Below, piece after piece: positions 35,224-48,683 of a stretch of DNA of 64,000 nt; position 1 is the first letter of the stretch, and the number at the start of each line of letters is the position of its first letter. The notes beneath the pieces were generated by a model. It had not been told where the DNA came from and did not search any database. It saw only the letters and a list, made by a program, of their open reading frames with translations. The DNA is from Schistosoma haematobium (Eukaryota; Platyhelminthes; Trematoda; Strigeidida; Schistosomatidae): contig NC_067198.1 of assembly GCF_000699445.3 (NCBI RefSeq), positions 32,330,536 through 32,394,535 of the forward strand, given 5' to 3'. A program made the translations under genes and the position numbers.

Positions 35224-38200
35224 ATGGCAACATTCCCAGGTAGAGCACAAGGACAGCTAGCTTTCGATGAATACGGAAGACCCTTTATCATATTAAGAGA
35301 CCAAGAGAAAAAGAAGCGCCTATGTGGCATACAGGCACACAAAGTAGGTATTATTAATATTCAATGATTGCAAAATTAGTCGCACATAATGGCAGCGAAG
35401 ACAGTAGCAGGGACTCTAAGAACATCTTTGGGTCCTAAGGGTTTAGACAAACTTCTTGTTAGTCCGGATGGAGATGTAACTGTTACTAACGATGGACGAA
35501 CAATTCTTGACAAAATGGATGTGGAGCATGAAATTGCAAAATTACTTGTTCAACTTAGTAGGTCTCAAGATGATGAGATAGGAGATGGTACTACGGGTGT
35601 TGTTGTCCTCGCGGGTGCACTTTTAGAACAAGCTGAACAATTGCTTGACAAAGGTCTTCATCCGATTCGCATAGCAGATGGCTACGAATTAGCTGCAAAA
35701 CATTGCCTTTCCACCCTAGAAGAGATCAGTGTTCAATTCGAATTTTCTATCGAAAATCGAGAACCTCTCATCAAAACTGCTATGACTACTCTTGGGTCAA
35801 AAATGTAAGTCTCTCATAATAAAACTAAGTATTTAGCGTCAACCGTTGTCAAAGAATGTTTGCCGAAATGGCAGTCGATGCCGTTTTATCAGTTGCTGAC
35901 TTGCAACGTCGTGATGTGGATTTTGAACTCATCAAAGTTGAGGGAAAAGTTGGTGGTAGACTTGAAGACTCATTGTTGGTGAAAGGCGTAATTGTTGACA
36001 AGGATTTTTCTCATCCTCAAATGCCGCGTTCAGTAGAAAATGCCAGACTGGCAATTCTTACGTGCCCTTTTGAACCACCTAAACCAAAAACAAAACATAA
36101 TTTGTTTGTAAGCTCCACCGAGGACTACCATAAGTTACGAGATTACGAACAAAAGAAGTTCGAGGAAATGGTAAAAAGGTTAGTGCTCTCCGGTTTAATT
36201 GTATCATCTCAAATTTTTCATCTTTAGTGCTACTCATTGGTTTTTAAACGTATTTTCTACCCCCATCTTACTTAATTGTTATTTAAAAGTGGCAACTGGT
36301 GCTTGTGAATTACTGAAAGTACTTAGAGACTCCATGCGGTTCCAATTTTTTCAGTCGAGTTAGGTCCTTAGGTTTAGTATATTCTTAAACTGTGTCCTAG
36401 ACTACTTGTATTGTTGACATATTGTAGAAAGTTTTGACGGATCAGTACTTGCTAATGTATTACTACAGCTGTCTGTCGGTACCTTATTATCCTCCAACAT
36501 ACCTGTTATAAGCTGAAACCAACCCCTATTGTCAAACATACTAAACCAAACCAGTTTTTGTTTTCTATTATTTATTTATTTCAACACATAGATAATGGTA
36601 CAAAGAGGCACCAAATACATATGCGCCACACAAATATCATCCGATATGTGTGAGGGCTGTGATACTGCCCGGGTTCCCAAACCGAAGCAGGTGGTTTTCT
36701 TAGGGGGCCACACCCCGAGCCTTCGACCTGAAGGTCTGATCCACAAGGCAGTGAAGCATCGTAAGGAGATGCAGTCCCATGGAAGCCGGTGACCGAAAAT
36801 CGGTTCATACGCCATTTGTTCCCTCAGGATACTGGAGCCCATGTGCACCATTGGTTTGGAATCCGGTTAAAGCGCCTGACATTCGCTTTTCGTCCTCTCA
36901 TTTTCGTAAACAACACCCCCACCACGAGAAGGCAGTGAGTAGGACTTCCCTAGCAGAGTCTGTATACGCGTGGCCGTGTGAGAGCATTTCGAGAGGGAGA
37001 GCGGACTCTCCCCACTCTCGGCCGTGCCAGGGCATTTGGGCATTTTTTGTTTTCTAATCTGCTTTTACTCCCGAGAACGGCATAACATAAGCAGGGACTG
37101 AGTTTGCTTAACATGCCTCAACCATTCCGATGTACAGTTCGCATCCTCAGATAACTGACCATCATCAGGTAGTGTTTTACATCGGAATTGATCACCTAAA
37201 GTTTTAGGTTTATTTGAACAGTCCTTCAAGTGTTCCGATGGTTTGATACATATAAACATTCTTATTACTTCAGTCAATCATCAATAACGTAGAACTTCGT
37301 ACGTACATCAGTTCGAGTTGCCATACCACATTAGCATACAGATGTAATTGTCAATTCAAATCCCATAGTGGTAGAGGTAATAAGAGTATAAGCAGTAATC
37401 GGAAAGATTAGGGTTTGAAGGTGTTATTAAAAGAGTATAACCCAGTGAAATAAATTTTAAAAAAGGACATGAATTCAAACGATTAGAATTTGGGGGAACA
37501 TGTTTGGCTGCCATGGTTTGTCACAATGTCCCGTCTTCAACTGACGATTCTAGTTGAATAAATGGAATTTAGTCTTCTTTTACGGCTTATATGACTTCAT
37601 CAGCCCACTAAGACTGAAGACTCAAATGATAAGTACAGCAGTTCACCTTTTCAGTAACTTCGTTTTCCGTGTTAAAGTTAGGATATAACATTGACAAAGG
37701 TCCAGGCACAATTGTTTTCCAACCTTGGAAATTGGTTACCTATTGAGTGACCGATAATCAGAAATAGATGGTCAATCCAGTAGTCATTAGTTTTTGGCCA
37801 AAATTATACAAAAAATGGTGGTCATTTTGAGTTATATTTATAAGAAAATTAAAGTTGGTGACCAATAAAGCTGGGTTACCATTAAATCGGTTGTATATGA
37901 AAACCTAATCACTTAGTGTTGATTCAAATCTTGAAGATGATAAACACCTTTATGTTCCGTTTTAATTGGTTTCTTCTTGGTTATGTGACTAAAATACAGT
38001 TTTCAACTTTGATGCGCCTACTACAGCTTGGGCAGCTGAATAGTACCTCTTTCCTTTACAGATTATGTTCGAATCCAAGTAAAAAAATTTACTTGATTGA
38101 CTAGTCACGTACTTGTAAATACGAATGTGACTACCATAAATTACGACGATCGCTTGCTTTCAAATATAAATGCTTAGTTTATTTTGTCAGTGTTAAAAAG

Positions 38201-40717
38201 TCGTTAATTTTCTATTGAACTTCCTTTACTGTTGATATAATGTGTAACAGCTTGAGCCAACTCACATTGGCCTAGGGTCCTGTAATATTTCTGTTTATTG
38301 TAGATATTCAGAATCTAAGTGACTATCTATAGTGTTTGTTCCTACCAGGTCTATAGATGCACCAAGGGTGCTACTGGGATAAACTCCAGTCACCTGTCAA
38401 AAAACGTACAATAGAAGAGGCATCGGCCTCTTCGCATATGTGTCAAGTTTGTTTTTTTAATCAAAATTGGTAACATTTATTCTAGTATAACAAATTCGAC
38501 CGTAGTATCTTATATTGTTTTCAGTTAGGACAAAATTCTGTTTTTGACGGTTAGTAAAAACTATCATTTGTGGACTTCCACATAGCATCTATTTGTAAGG
38601 CCATTAGCTTGAGTTCAGGCACAACAAATCACCAGGTAGCGAAATAAAACTACTGAAACCCCTCAAATTATCTAATTTCTTGTCGATTCGATTATTTTCG
38701 CGTCTTTTCTGTTTTTATATTCTTTAAAGTGCTTGCTGAGAAAAATTCACTAATTCCAAGTTGTTTCTTTTATCTCGAGATTTCTGTTTCATTTGTACAT
38801 TCACGCTCAACCATTGGTAGCACCATATTAAACTTAGAGTATATTTATGTCTTTTATGTCATGTCTTGGAAAGCAATATTACTTAATTGAGTAAATTCAA
38901 CCTTTCCACAGAATAAAAACATTTCCAGTAATATTTAAGTTTCTGGTCACATTTATATTTATCAGGGTCAAGGACACTGGTGCTAATTTGGTTATTTGTC
39001 AATGGGGTTTCGATGATGAAGCTAATCATTTACTTTTACGTGAGAAGCTACCTGCTGTTCGCTGGGTTGGTGGTCCTGAAATCGAGTTGATTGCCATTGC
39101 CACCGGTGGAAGAATTGTCCCCAGATTTGAGGAGTTAACCAAGGAAAAACTTGGGAAGGCGGGTGTGGTACGTGAACTTTCATTTGGCACTACCAAAGAA
39201 CGTATGCTTGTAATTGAGCAGTGTGAAAACTCAAAAGCAGTGACCTGTTTTATACGCGGCAGTTCTCGAATGATTGTGGACGAAGCAAAACGTTCTTTAC
39301 ATGATGCTCTTTGTGTTGTTCGCAATTTGGTAAGCAGTATATATTATCTTTGGTCTAGCAAATTTATAAGAATGTATTTTTCACTTAGTTGTAACGGTGT
39401 GTTTGATCCTTAGAATTATTAAATTGTTTGCTCCAAAATAATAAACCACATCTAGAATACGTCGACGAATATTGACCTATGGAAGAGATACTACTGTTTA
39501 TAGTTGTAAAAAGATCGAACGTATTAATGATGATTTCAGAAGGAAGAATACAATCGACGATTAAGGAAAGTAAGATGATGTTGAGATTCAGTATTTAAGA
39601 AGAGCTAGAGGATACATGTACCTAGTCTCTCGAAACAATTTTAAAGCTCATCACCCATAGTTTTTTAGTCATTGAGCACTTTTATTGCATCAACTCCGTT
39701 TATTTCGTGCCTCTTTAAGCAGCCCAGTTTAGTATCTTTTAGTTTCATGGACCCGTGGCTAGTCCTAATTTGGATGTCCCTAGCTTCCTTCTAATCTACC
39801 CCTTCGTCAGCCAGGATTTCCCTTCGACATAAGCGTTAACTTAGTATACGCAACACATTTCTCAACTAAATCGTTTAATAAAGATTCGTAACCTCATCAA
39901 CTAATTAACTTTATTACCTGAGTACTCTAATGTTGTAAGGTTTCTTGATCCTTTATTTTGCCAAAAACGTTTTGTGTAATAGAAAAAAGTACAAGAATCT
40001 CAAGTTGTATTACAGTTAGTTTATTATTTACAATTTATATGTCCCACTTTTTATGACTATGTACTTTTTACTTCAGTTGCATGTGACTCAAATCAGGTAC
40101 TACCAGCAAACAATTAATCAAGACAAGTAAACATTATAGCAAGATTTACAAGTGTTCACTAGAGTAGTTATTAAAAATGAGCATCAGTTGTGTGATATTC
40201 CCATATTACTTAAGTAAATAATAGTTATTTTGTGACATCCCTAGTGTTCATGTTCTTACCTTATGTCACGCTTAAAATTGGTTTATAGTCACTTATTTCT
40301 TTATGTGACCAATTACTTTTCTGTGCACAGGTTCGCGACTCTCGAGTTATTGCCGGAGGTGGTGCCTGCGAAATTGCGTGTTCCTTGTCAGTTGCTGCTG
40401 AAGCTGACAAAGTTGAAGGTCTTGAGCAATATGCTATGCGAGCGTTTGCTGATGCTTTAGAGGCGATTCCAATGGCTTTAGCTGAGAATTCAGGTTTGCC
40501 ACCAATTGTTACAGTTTCTGAACTAAAAGCACGGCAACTGTGCGACCATAATCCTCGTCTTGGAGTAGACTGTCTGAATATTGGTACTAATGATATGTAT
40601 CATCAAAACGTCCTCGAAACGTTAAGTTCCAAGCGCGCTCAAATCATGCTAGCTGTTCAACTTTGCAAAATGATATTGAAAATTGACGATATTCGTGTTT
40701 CTGTGGATGAACTATAA
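35224..40717 (+). CDS. CCT5: T-complex protein 1 subunit epsilon (CCT5)
   Basis: This is the epsilon subunit of the cytosolic chaperonin TRiC/CCT, which folds actin, tubulin and other proteins using ATP. Five exons give 545 residues (human 541): 35224-35343, 35380-35804, 35837-36178, 38966-39329 and 40331-40717. Introns are 36, 32, 2787 and 1001 bp with GT-AG ends and consistent phase. The start is fixed by the epsilon N-terminus AFDEYGRPF, which precedes exon 2 [12 protein letters not shown]. Nucleotide-binding motifs are GDVTVTNDG (about 71-79) and GDGTTG (108-113, with the catalytic Asp). Exon 3 has [19 protein letters not shown], exon 4 [10 protein letters not shown] and [20 protein letters not shown], and exon 5 GGG at 426-428 and ILKIDDIR near the end. 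No break is seen, so the gene looks functional. The small introns lie in the 5' part, as is common in schistosome genes. Confidence 0.96.
36179..38965 (+). other. CCT5 intron 3, carrying a retroposon
   Basis: The 2787-bp intron starts GTTAGT and ends ATCAG. The only recognised content is the 476-bp retroposon at 36568-37043. The remainder is AT-rich with no motif. Confidence 0.7.
36555..37056 (-). mobile_element. 0.5-kb retroposon, copy 1, with 13-bp target duplication
   Basis: A 476-bp element (36568-37043, - orientation) is flanked by TTTTTGTTTTCTA at 36555-36567 and 37044-37056. It starts with a GC-rich head and ends in a short (AAAT)n tail at 36568-36582. It matches the copy at 54491-54993 over its length. 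Its last 55 or so bases resemble the tail of the RTE-like LINE at 63142 and 33957. No tRNA-like promoter was recognised. Confidence 0.75.
39330..40330 (+). other. CCT5 intron 4
   Basis: This 1001-bp intron runs from GTAAGC to CACAG. I see nothing else in it. Confidence 0.75.
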
Positions 40718-41100
40718 ACGTTGCTTTTAGGTTTGGTTTTGTTATCAATGTGTAAAGGTTTGTTTGTGATCGAATATAAGTGCCGAACTTAAATTATAGT
40801 TTTAATTTCGCAGTCTGCGTAAAAGGACTTTATAGAACACCATTTTCTCTGAAAATCATTTTTGACACTAATTATGTACTAATTGCTCTTCCCGGTGAAC
40901 TATTTCGTAAGGTTGCTATTACATTTCAGATAAGTTGTAAACATGATGGAAATTGTGCACTTCGTCCTATATAATGATGAGTAAGATGCCATTTCTCTAG
41001 TGGAATACATTCAACATTCCTGTTTCATCCATTCTGTATTTCACAAATAATCAGAAACATCTTTTTCAGTCTTGTACTTGGTGATCACTTCTCGATAGTT
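40718..41100. other. CCT5 3' UTR and downstream DNA
   Basis: This AT-rich stretch follows the stop codon. No canonical AATAAA was noticed close to the stop; the true 3' end is unknown. Confidence 0.4.
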
Positions 41101-41562
41101 TGTGTAGTACTTTAGTGGCCTTAGATCTTACTCCAGGTAGATCGTTTGCTGCTTGCTATCGAAATATACATGTCGGCTTTTCTCGTATATAATCATCGAC
41201 TTAGATCGCGTCAGTGAATAACGGAATACGAGAATGGATTTCGAATACGGATATTTCATACAATCACCGATCCTGACAAACGATCAAACAAACAACGAAG
41301 CGAAACGACGCGCGGTGGAGAACGTATGTAAGCCAACTCGATTTAGCCAAGCATGAATCGATATTTATAGTCAGACAAAAATAAGTTACAGACATGTGAT
41401 GAGTACGATAAGAAATGCACACACATACGCTTATATAATATAATCAAGGTTGGTAAACGAATAAGTGACAAGGTTAGGATGTAGCTTGCGAAGAATGGAT
41501 AGACTAATCTGTTCAGAGGCTAGAATAACCTATGTGGGTTTGACATAGTACCAGCCCCTACA
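41101..41562 (-). repeat. Candidate solo LTR
   Basis: The - strand begins TGTAGGGGCTGGTACTATG and ends GTACTACACA. It has TATA-like boxes inside (TATAAGCG and CTATAAATATC), and its composition differs from the surroundings. Clear target duplications were not found, so the call rests on TG/CA ends and promoter-like content. Confidence 0.4.
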
Positions 41563-44500
41563 GTACTACTAAATTACTACGCCAATTGTATATGTTACGC
41601 GAAAAGGTTAGTTTAAAGCAATATGTCGATTTAGACACCTTCCATGAAACAAATTTATTGAAACTTGTGTTCCTTGGCCATTGTACTTCACTCAGTAAGC
41701 CCTAAATCAAAACATTATATATTCCAAGTAAATGGGCAATAAGATATTGCATTAGTAAAATAGGAGCTTCTTGTATATCCATATTTCACTCTGGCACTGA
41801 TTGGCTGAAAGAGGACCAATCTTTATTTTCCGATTGGGTTTGCATTGGACATGAAATTACCAGGATTTTGTCCTGCTAAAAATTCCACATTCATTTTGGG
41901 ATTTCATTGTAGAATTCAACATATATATCTAAATTGTCTTACAAACTATATATACGAATAACATGAGTGGTCAATCGGTTATAATCAGTGTAGAACCCAG
42001 TATAGCTGTCCATCGGTCACCACAGCACATCGACAAAAAATCAACCAGACGAGAAACAGGATGTGAATGAGTATCGAAAGTAGTGGGAATCTTAACATTA
42101 AAAATAGTACACTAAAGCAGGAACAAATGCATTCGAAAGACGGGAAATTGGAAAGGATATATGAATTAAAATTTAGGGAATGAATTAAGCTATTCCACTC
42201 GCGACGATTTTGCACCATTTCATATGATATCTCGAGCCATTGACCATGGGTACTACGTTGACCTCACTCGGGTAGTCTACACCTTAATAGAAAGATCCTA
42301 ACTGACACTCAGTAACTTCGTGGACTGAGGCTATGTTCTTGGTTTGCTAACCTTTAGATTCTTTCAATGCAGTCCTATTTCAGTTAGCATGCCACATCGG
42401 GGTAAGTAGTGGTTAGCCATTAATACGTTAGCTATCTCAACATCGCTGTTAGACCATTGCTCAGATTAACTTTAACTATAGATATATTACGTGAAATTCA
42501 TTAGTCAGTTATTATTTACTTGGGCTATTAGTGTTGTTGCGTTTTTCTCAACGAAGCATATCGTTTACATTTTACGGTCTCTAATCTATTAGTCTGGAAT
42601 AAGGGTTTCTCAAATCACTGTGAATCTCGAGTTATCTGCCACGAAGAATACTCAACAAGGTATGGTACAGATTAAAGCGAAACCTCAAGTTATTCGTTTT
42701 CATCTCATAAATGCTATTCAAATTGAATTTCTTTCAAAATAATATTCAGTTCAGTCATAGGATCAATATCCCCAAATATCTCTAACTGGAAATTAGACTG
42801 ATAGTAGATAATTTCCATTTAGGTTCAGTAGTACACGACAGGTGGTAAAGATGATTCACAAGTCGGTGAAAATCAGCATGTTATAATATTTGTTAAAAGA
42901 TCGTTCGCAAAATAAACTATTACTAGGGAAAGGAACATATCAATGAATTCATTACAGTTTTGTGGCTAAAGTGTACAATACGACAAGGTATTTTGTAGTT
43001 TCCATTAGCATGGGCATATCTTTCTGTTGGTCACTACCATCCATGAAACTTCGAATAAATGGTATATTTTTGAGCGTATTGTCAAAACTTCGCATAATAA
43101 GCATATGAAATCTTTTCAACTGTATTATTTATTCAGGCTGTACAATTGTATTTATAGTTAATTTGCAAATAAGTCTGTCGAAAAATAGGACGATTACATT
43201 TTATCAGGTGGCCAAGAAAATTACTTAATCGAGAATTGAAGACATAATATGATCAAATCAAATGTGTGGATGAGATAATTGTTCGATGGATGATTATGAA
43301 AAGGGTGAAGGATAAATGTGGTGATTATAACGAAAAATTAAAAACATTAGAACATATTATAAACCGAATTATCGTGTATAAAAATTATCAGGGTCATGGA
43401 AGAATAATGCCTTGTTCGTGTCCCTTTAGTTACAGAGTTCAGGTTTCAAAAGATGGTTCGCTAGCGTCCATACAGTGCATAAGTTATTAATTTGCTCTCC
43501 TGTCAAATTAAAGTTAGGTTGACAGTTATGATATGAAACATTAAAAATAATAATTTTGTCGGAAACCTGCTCCGGTTGATATAAACAGGGTAGGTAATAA
43601 TAAGGTCCAAATATTTGTTAATTAGCAGTTGCTTAGGTGTGGCTAATTGTACTCCGTCTTTTCCGTTCTGTTCTGTACATATATACAGTGCTTCTACCGT
43701 TAATCTTTTTTTGTCAGTCAAAACCTTTCTGCAGTGTTTCGGTCCTTTCGAAACTGATCTTTTGCTTTGTTTCTAATGAATGTTGTTCTATTACAAATCT
43801 ATTATTGAGCTCAAAGTTTACTGAGGAATCAGTAATATGTTTAAAACACTTTTTGTTTTCCTTCAACTTCACATTCAGCCGTCAGGAAATCTCTTCCAAA
43901 TATACTACATTACACTCATGGCACATTATTTCACAGACAGTGTTCTATCTGTAACCTAACCTTAGATTTAACTAACAAGCATGGGGATGAACTCTTGCGT
44001 CATACTGATGTAGAATCTTCTTTACGACACAGGGTGACTGTGGTGTCCCTCCATTATCTTGATAAACTTAATATAGCTTATCAGTTTTGGTTGTGAGGAC
44101 TCCATCTGAAGCCAATAATAGGTCGTAATAATTTTACTGTTTTTAATTTACCAAATTTAAAATTAGTTGATCAGTAATGCAGTGATCACTATTAGCTTTG
44201 TTTGGAAGTAAATATCACGAAATTCCAGAAGAAAGCTGCACAAATAACCTGGAGAAATACTTTTATCAATCTAGCCATTTTTATATGATTATACAGATGA
44301 ACTAATTAGGAGCAATTTAATTCTGCATAGAAGTTATTAAAATAAATGAATAAAAAATCAGTGCTTATGATTGACAAAAGCTGTGTAGATGAAACGGAAT
44401 TTCTGCCTATTACAATAAACCTGTTTGTAGATCACAAAACATTGGTCGAATACAAACTTTGTGGTAACAAATGCTTCGAAAAATTGGAAATGATAAGCAC

Positions 44501-45374
44501 ATATGAAAGCCAATATTTTTTTTAGAGATTGTGTTAAGGTACTAAGCTACAAATGAGTAGTATCAACTGTTGTAAATAAAGTATTATTTGTTTGTCTCAA
44601 TATTTCTGACAATACAAGATCGACTACTATTTTGACGTGGTAATCGAGCTCTCTTATTTTGAAAATGAAATCAAGCTGTAACAAGTGGAATTTTCATTTG
44701 TCAAGATATTCGACCTTTCGGCATGTTAGTAACAAATTTCGGGCAAAAAATCGAAACTATACAATTGACGGAGTCGAAATTCGGTAACACTAAGCTACTT
44801 TTCACTGATAATCATCTACTCTTGAGAACCTGCTTCGTCATCAGTTAAAGGATAGAAAAATTCACATATATCTTACACCCCTCGCTCTACAGATTTCTAG
44901 TACTGGAGGACATGTTTATGAACTACAGGACTTTGGAAGCTTATCTCTTGAGTTCTGCTGACCAGCTCACAGGTCACTAATTCTTCCGTGAAGAAACAAA
45001 TTTCCATAGTATATGAGGCTTAGAGGTATCACTCACTAGTCAATTCTACTCAACGATTGCCCTACTATTTTTTTAGATTGCTTTGTGTTTTGGATATAAG
45101 GCTTTTCTCCGTAGGCTCATCTTCCTCCGCACATCCAGTTTGTGAAATGGTGTTCATATGTTTTTAAAACCACTCAGAATAGTATATTGATACTTTTAAT
45201 GCATCCAATGCGAAACTGTTGAAATAAAGATAAATGATAGTTTAAAATCATCATGAAGACAAATATAAGACGTAATTATTTTGCACATTCAGTTGAGACT
45301 TTATTTCATGAACGTTAAAAGCTTCTGTTTTAAGGAGTCGAATACGAAAAAATCTCGGTAAAATTAGACTTATC
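41563..45374. other. Intergenic DNA, no feature recognised
   Basis: In 3.8 kb I found no coding block, tRNA, SINE or LINE motif. Several short frames have no recognisable content. Confidence 0.35.
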
Positions 45375-47925
45375 CCAACCGTTGCTGCTACCTTGACGCG
45401 GTGGTCGGGCTTGCCTATCGTGATGAGCCAGTCCCTCAAGGTCCTACCATGTCAGACAGGTCGTTTGAAGAACGGTAAGACTAAACGCAGCAAACCCAAG
45501 GTCCGAATTCATACTGCTGACTGTACAGAGGTGTGACGGCAGTAAGGTGTTTCCTTCAGACAACTTGCGATGCTGCCTTCTCACAAAGGAGAGGTGAAGT
45601 TAGAAAAGGTTGACCCTAAAATTGTGCACCTCGCCTTATCCCACGGATTTCCATCTCCGGTGGTAAGGTTCCAATAAGTACAGAGCAAGCACGAAAATTA
45701 CTCACAAAAAGGTCGTGTGTGACCGACCTCAAGCAGTTGTCCCTTAGGCACTGCGGTGACGCCTTCAGGTCATTAATACCATCCCTAACCTAATTTCCTT
45801 TTCAGGTACCTCCAGAAGAACCCTTCCACAGTGTGGGCAACCTGTAAGTGATAATCGCCCTCATACCTCTAACGGCAATCAAGATCACTGCATTCATATT
45901 CAATCTCCCTCTTCAATTCCTCTTATTCCTCCTACTTCGACTTTCAACTCTAAGCTTCTTTTTTGGCTTCCTCCTCAAGTGTTACCGTGGCCAATGATTC
46001 TGGTACGTGAAACACTGCCTCAGGTCTACTGAAACCTCGTTCCACACTACACATTGGGGCCTTCAACGTACACACCTTATGTGAGACTATCTCGGAAAAA
46101 GATGACAGTCTTATCTGTTCTAAGCCCAGACGTTTAGAACGATGGTCGGAGCACTTTAAGGAGCAGTTCAGCTGGCCTTCAGCCACTCTACATCCACCTA
46201 CCATTCCTAGACAGCCTAAATGGAACATTGAAGTAGGTCCCCCTACTCTAGCTGAAGTTCATAAGGCTATAGCTAATCTGAAACAAGGAAGGGCAGCTGG
46301 TCCAAATGGATTGGCTCCAGAGGTCTTCAAGGATGGTGGTCCAATTTTAGCGATTAGGTTGACTAGTATTTTAGCTAAAATCTGGGAGTTGGACTTCATC
46401 CTATCTGACTGGTCAAAATCATCTTGTAATAACCATATAGGGATTAGTTTGACTAACATAGCATCTAAAATACTAGCCTTAATAATTATCGGACGCCTAA
46501 CTAAGACACGTGAACTGCGAACATGATAAAATCAAGCTGGCTTCAGATCTGGTCGTGGCTGCATCGACCCCATATTCGTCGGTGTCCAACAATGATGGCT
46601 TGACTCTGTAGACCAAGAGGTTCTGTGGCAGTGTCTATCATTGAAAGGCGTACCTCAGAAGTACATAAACCTTGTGAAGGCTCTTTATTCGAACACTACC
46701 AGTCGAGTCAGAGCTTATGGCGAACTGTCATCTACTTTTGCAACCTCAAGTGATGTCCGTCAAGGCTGTCCACTTTCTCCATTTCTGTTTAACTTCATCA
46801 TAGACCTATGATGGAAACAACGCTCTCGTCGACTGAATTTTCGGATATTGATCTCCTACCAGGAAGTCCACTTATCGACTTAGAATACGCAGATGCTATA
46901 GTCATGTTTAGTGAAGACGCTGATAAAATGCAAAGTCCTTTGGTAGCACTAAGCAACAATGCCAGAATGTTTGGAATGCGCTTTTCTCCCTCTTAATGCA
47001 AGTTGTTGCTTCTGGACTGGTTTGCGTCAACACCTGAACTAAGGATAGGGAGTGAAGTAGTCGAACGCGTTGACAACTTCACTTATCTTGGAAGTCTGAC
47101 CAACCACAATGGGTTAGTGTCTAACGAAATTTCAGCACGGATTCGAAAAGCTCGTTTGACTTTTACCAACTTACGTCACCTATGGTGAAGGCGAGATATC
47201 CGTCTATCAATTAAAGGACGAGTATGCTGCACAGTAGTTCGTTCTGTTCTATTTTATGTCTGCGAAACGTGGCCATTAAGAGTAGAAGATACTTGTAAGT
47301 TGCTGGTATTCGATAACAGATGTCTTAGAAATATTGTCAGCATCTGCCAGGATCACTGGGTAAGTAATAGTGAGGTTAGACACAGGGTATTATGGAATGA
47401 TGGCAAATAAGTCGATTAGGTTGTGAATCTTTATCGACTGAGATGGTCGGACCACGTGTTACACATTCCTGAACACCGATTACCACGACGCGTAATGCTA
47501 ACTAGTGTTGGAGATGGTTGGAAGAAAGTTAGGGGCGGCCAAACCAAAACGTGGCATCAGTGCTTGAAGTCACTAACTTCTAGTCTGAGTCATGTTGGTA
47601 GATGCAGACTACTTGGTTGGGGTCCGCGTGACTATCGTAATCAATCGTTGGAGACTCGGGGTGACGTGGCCCAGAATCGGTCACAATGGCGTAGGTGTAT
47701 ACACTCTTTGTCTTCCCTTAAATCGTAAGATTAAAATTACTTTATACCTTTCTTCCTGTACTATGTCCTTATACACAATCTTTCTTTTATATATTACTAC
47801 CATTGAAGTAACTATTTTTATGAATTCGGTGTTCATCTTGTTGCGCTAATGAGGTATGGTGACTTGAACCGAGGCATATATGTGCCTGGTCCTACGTTGT
47901 AGCTGACTGACTGACTGAGACATAT
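45375..47925 (+). mobile_element. RTE/SR2-like LINE, internally deleted
   Basis: The 5' UTR-like head starts near 45375. The first endonuclease block (LHIGAFNVHTLC) is readable near 46045-46080. Most of the endonuclease is missing: the sequence jumps to RLERWSEHFKEQF near 46140 and to the RT. RT blocks are NLKQGRAAGPNGLAPEVFKD, FRSGRGCIDPIFVG, DVRQGCPLSPFLFNFIID, VERVDNFTYLGS and, at the end, RNQSLETRGDVAQNRSQWRR. Stops and frameshifts separate the blocks. The 3' end is GTAGC followed by TGAC repeats (about 47907-47922), a short tandem tail typical of RTE elements. Confidence 0.75.
47423..47728 (+). pseudogene. RT C-terminal frame of the RTE-like LINE
   Basis: This 101-residue open frame with RLRWSDHVLHIPEHRLPRR, GWGPRDYRNQSLETRG and DVAQNRSQWRRCIHSL is the longest intact piece of the decayed element. 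Confidence 0.65.
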
Positions 47926-48060
47926 ACCATAAACAATCTTAAAATCAACGTTTGGAGCACTAGAGTAATCAGAATCAGTTAAAAATTCAAGGATAGAACC
48001 CTAACTGTTTTCCTCTATCCTTTGTAGAACTACATTGGAATATAATTTGTGAAAATCATA

Positions 48061-48135
48061 TATTTGAAATAATCTTAGCAATTGGAATTTTAATAATTCC
48101 AACGTTTCGTCCAGCAAACTTGTCTGAACTTCTTT

Positions 48136-48138
<3 letters not shown>
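48061..48138 (-). promoter_or_regulatory. PLE pseudo-LTR fragment with hammerhead-like half core
   Basis: The - strand contains GGACGAAACGTTGGAATT followed by ATTAAAATTCCAATTGC, so the arm GTTGGAATT can pair with AATTCCAAT. GACGAAAC fits the second half of a hammerhead core, and PLEs are known to carry hammerheads in their pseudo-LTRs. The first half is degenerate (CAGACAAG instead of CTGANGAG). Confidence 0.4.

Positions 48139-48206
<68 letters not shown>
48139..48206. repeat. (TA)n microsatellite
   Basis: This is an uninterrupted run of TA dinucleotides of about 68 bp at the 5' border of the PLE. Confidence 0.95.
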
Positions 48207-48210
<4 letters not shown>

Positions 48211-48314
48211 GATTAATATTTGAACGAAGAATATTCTTTTCGATAAATTCCCTTCAGGTTCTACAATTATATATCCAAATTAATAATCCGAAAAATGGCC
48301 CGGCTAAGGGCAAA

Positions 48315-48683
48315 ATGCATCGTCTAAAGCTTGTAAATTTAGGATATATTGGTCGAAGTTCTAGGTATTTACATTTTCGTGCTCGCGAACACCTCCCAGC
48401 ATGGTCAAACAAAGGTTTGGTGAAGAAGGTGAACAGCTCGATATTGACCCATTTAGTACAAACTGGTCATAGTTCCAGTATAAACCAATCATTTTCAATT
48501 ATATATAGGGTCAGTAAATTTTTTCAAAAGCTTGTCGGACTTAAAGTCCTTCAAACGGCTGAAATGCTAGCCGTTCGGATGAAAAACCGGAGCTATGCGT
48601 ACAAAAGAAATATATCCGACCACTCCTCCTCCCCTGGCCAACCTCAAGGCCAATTAATCAATAGTAATATAGCTATTGAATGA
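48315..48683 (+). pseudogene. GIY-YIG endonuclease domain of PLE1
   Basis: LGYIGRSSRYLHFRAREHLP and SSILTHLVQTGHSS are the core of the PLE-type GIY-YIG nuclease (the YIG, R and H residues are visible). The start of the domain, including the GIY half, is lost. Confidence 0.68.

Noticed and set aside
43637..43954. 105-residue + strand frame as a membrane protein
   Set aside because: It is hydrophobic because of T-rich sequence, with no motif, no homologue recognised and no splice context.
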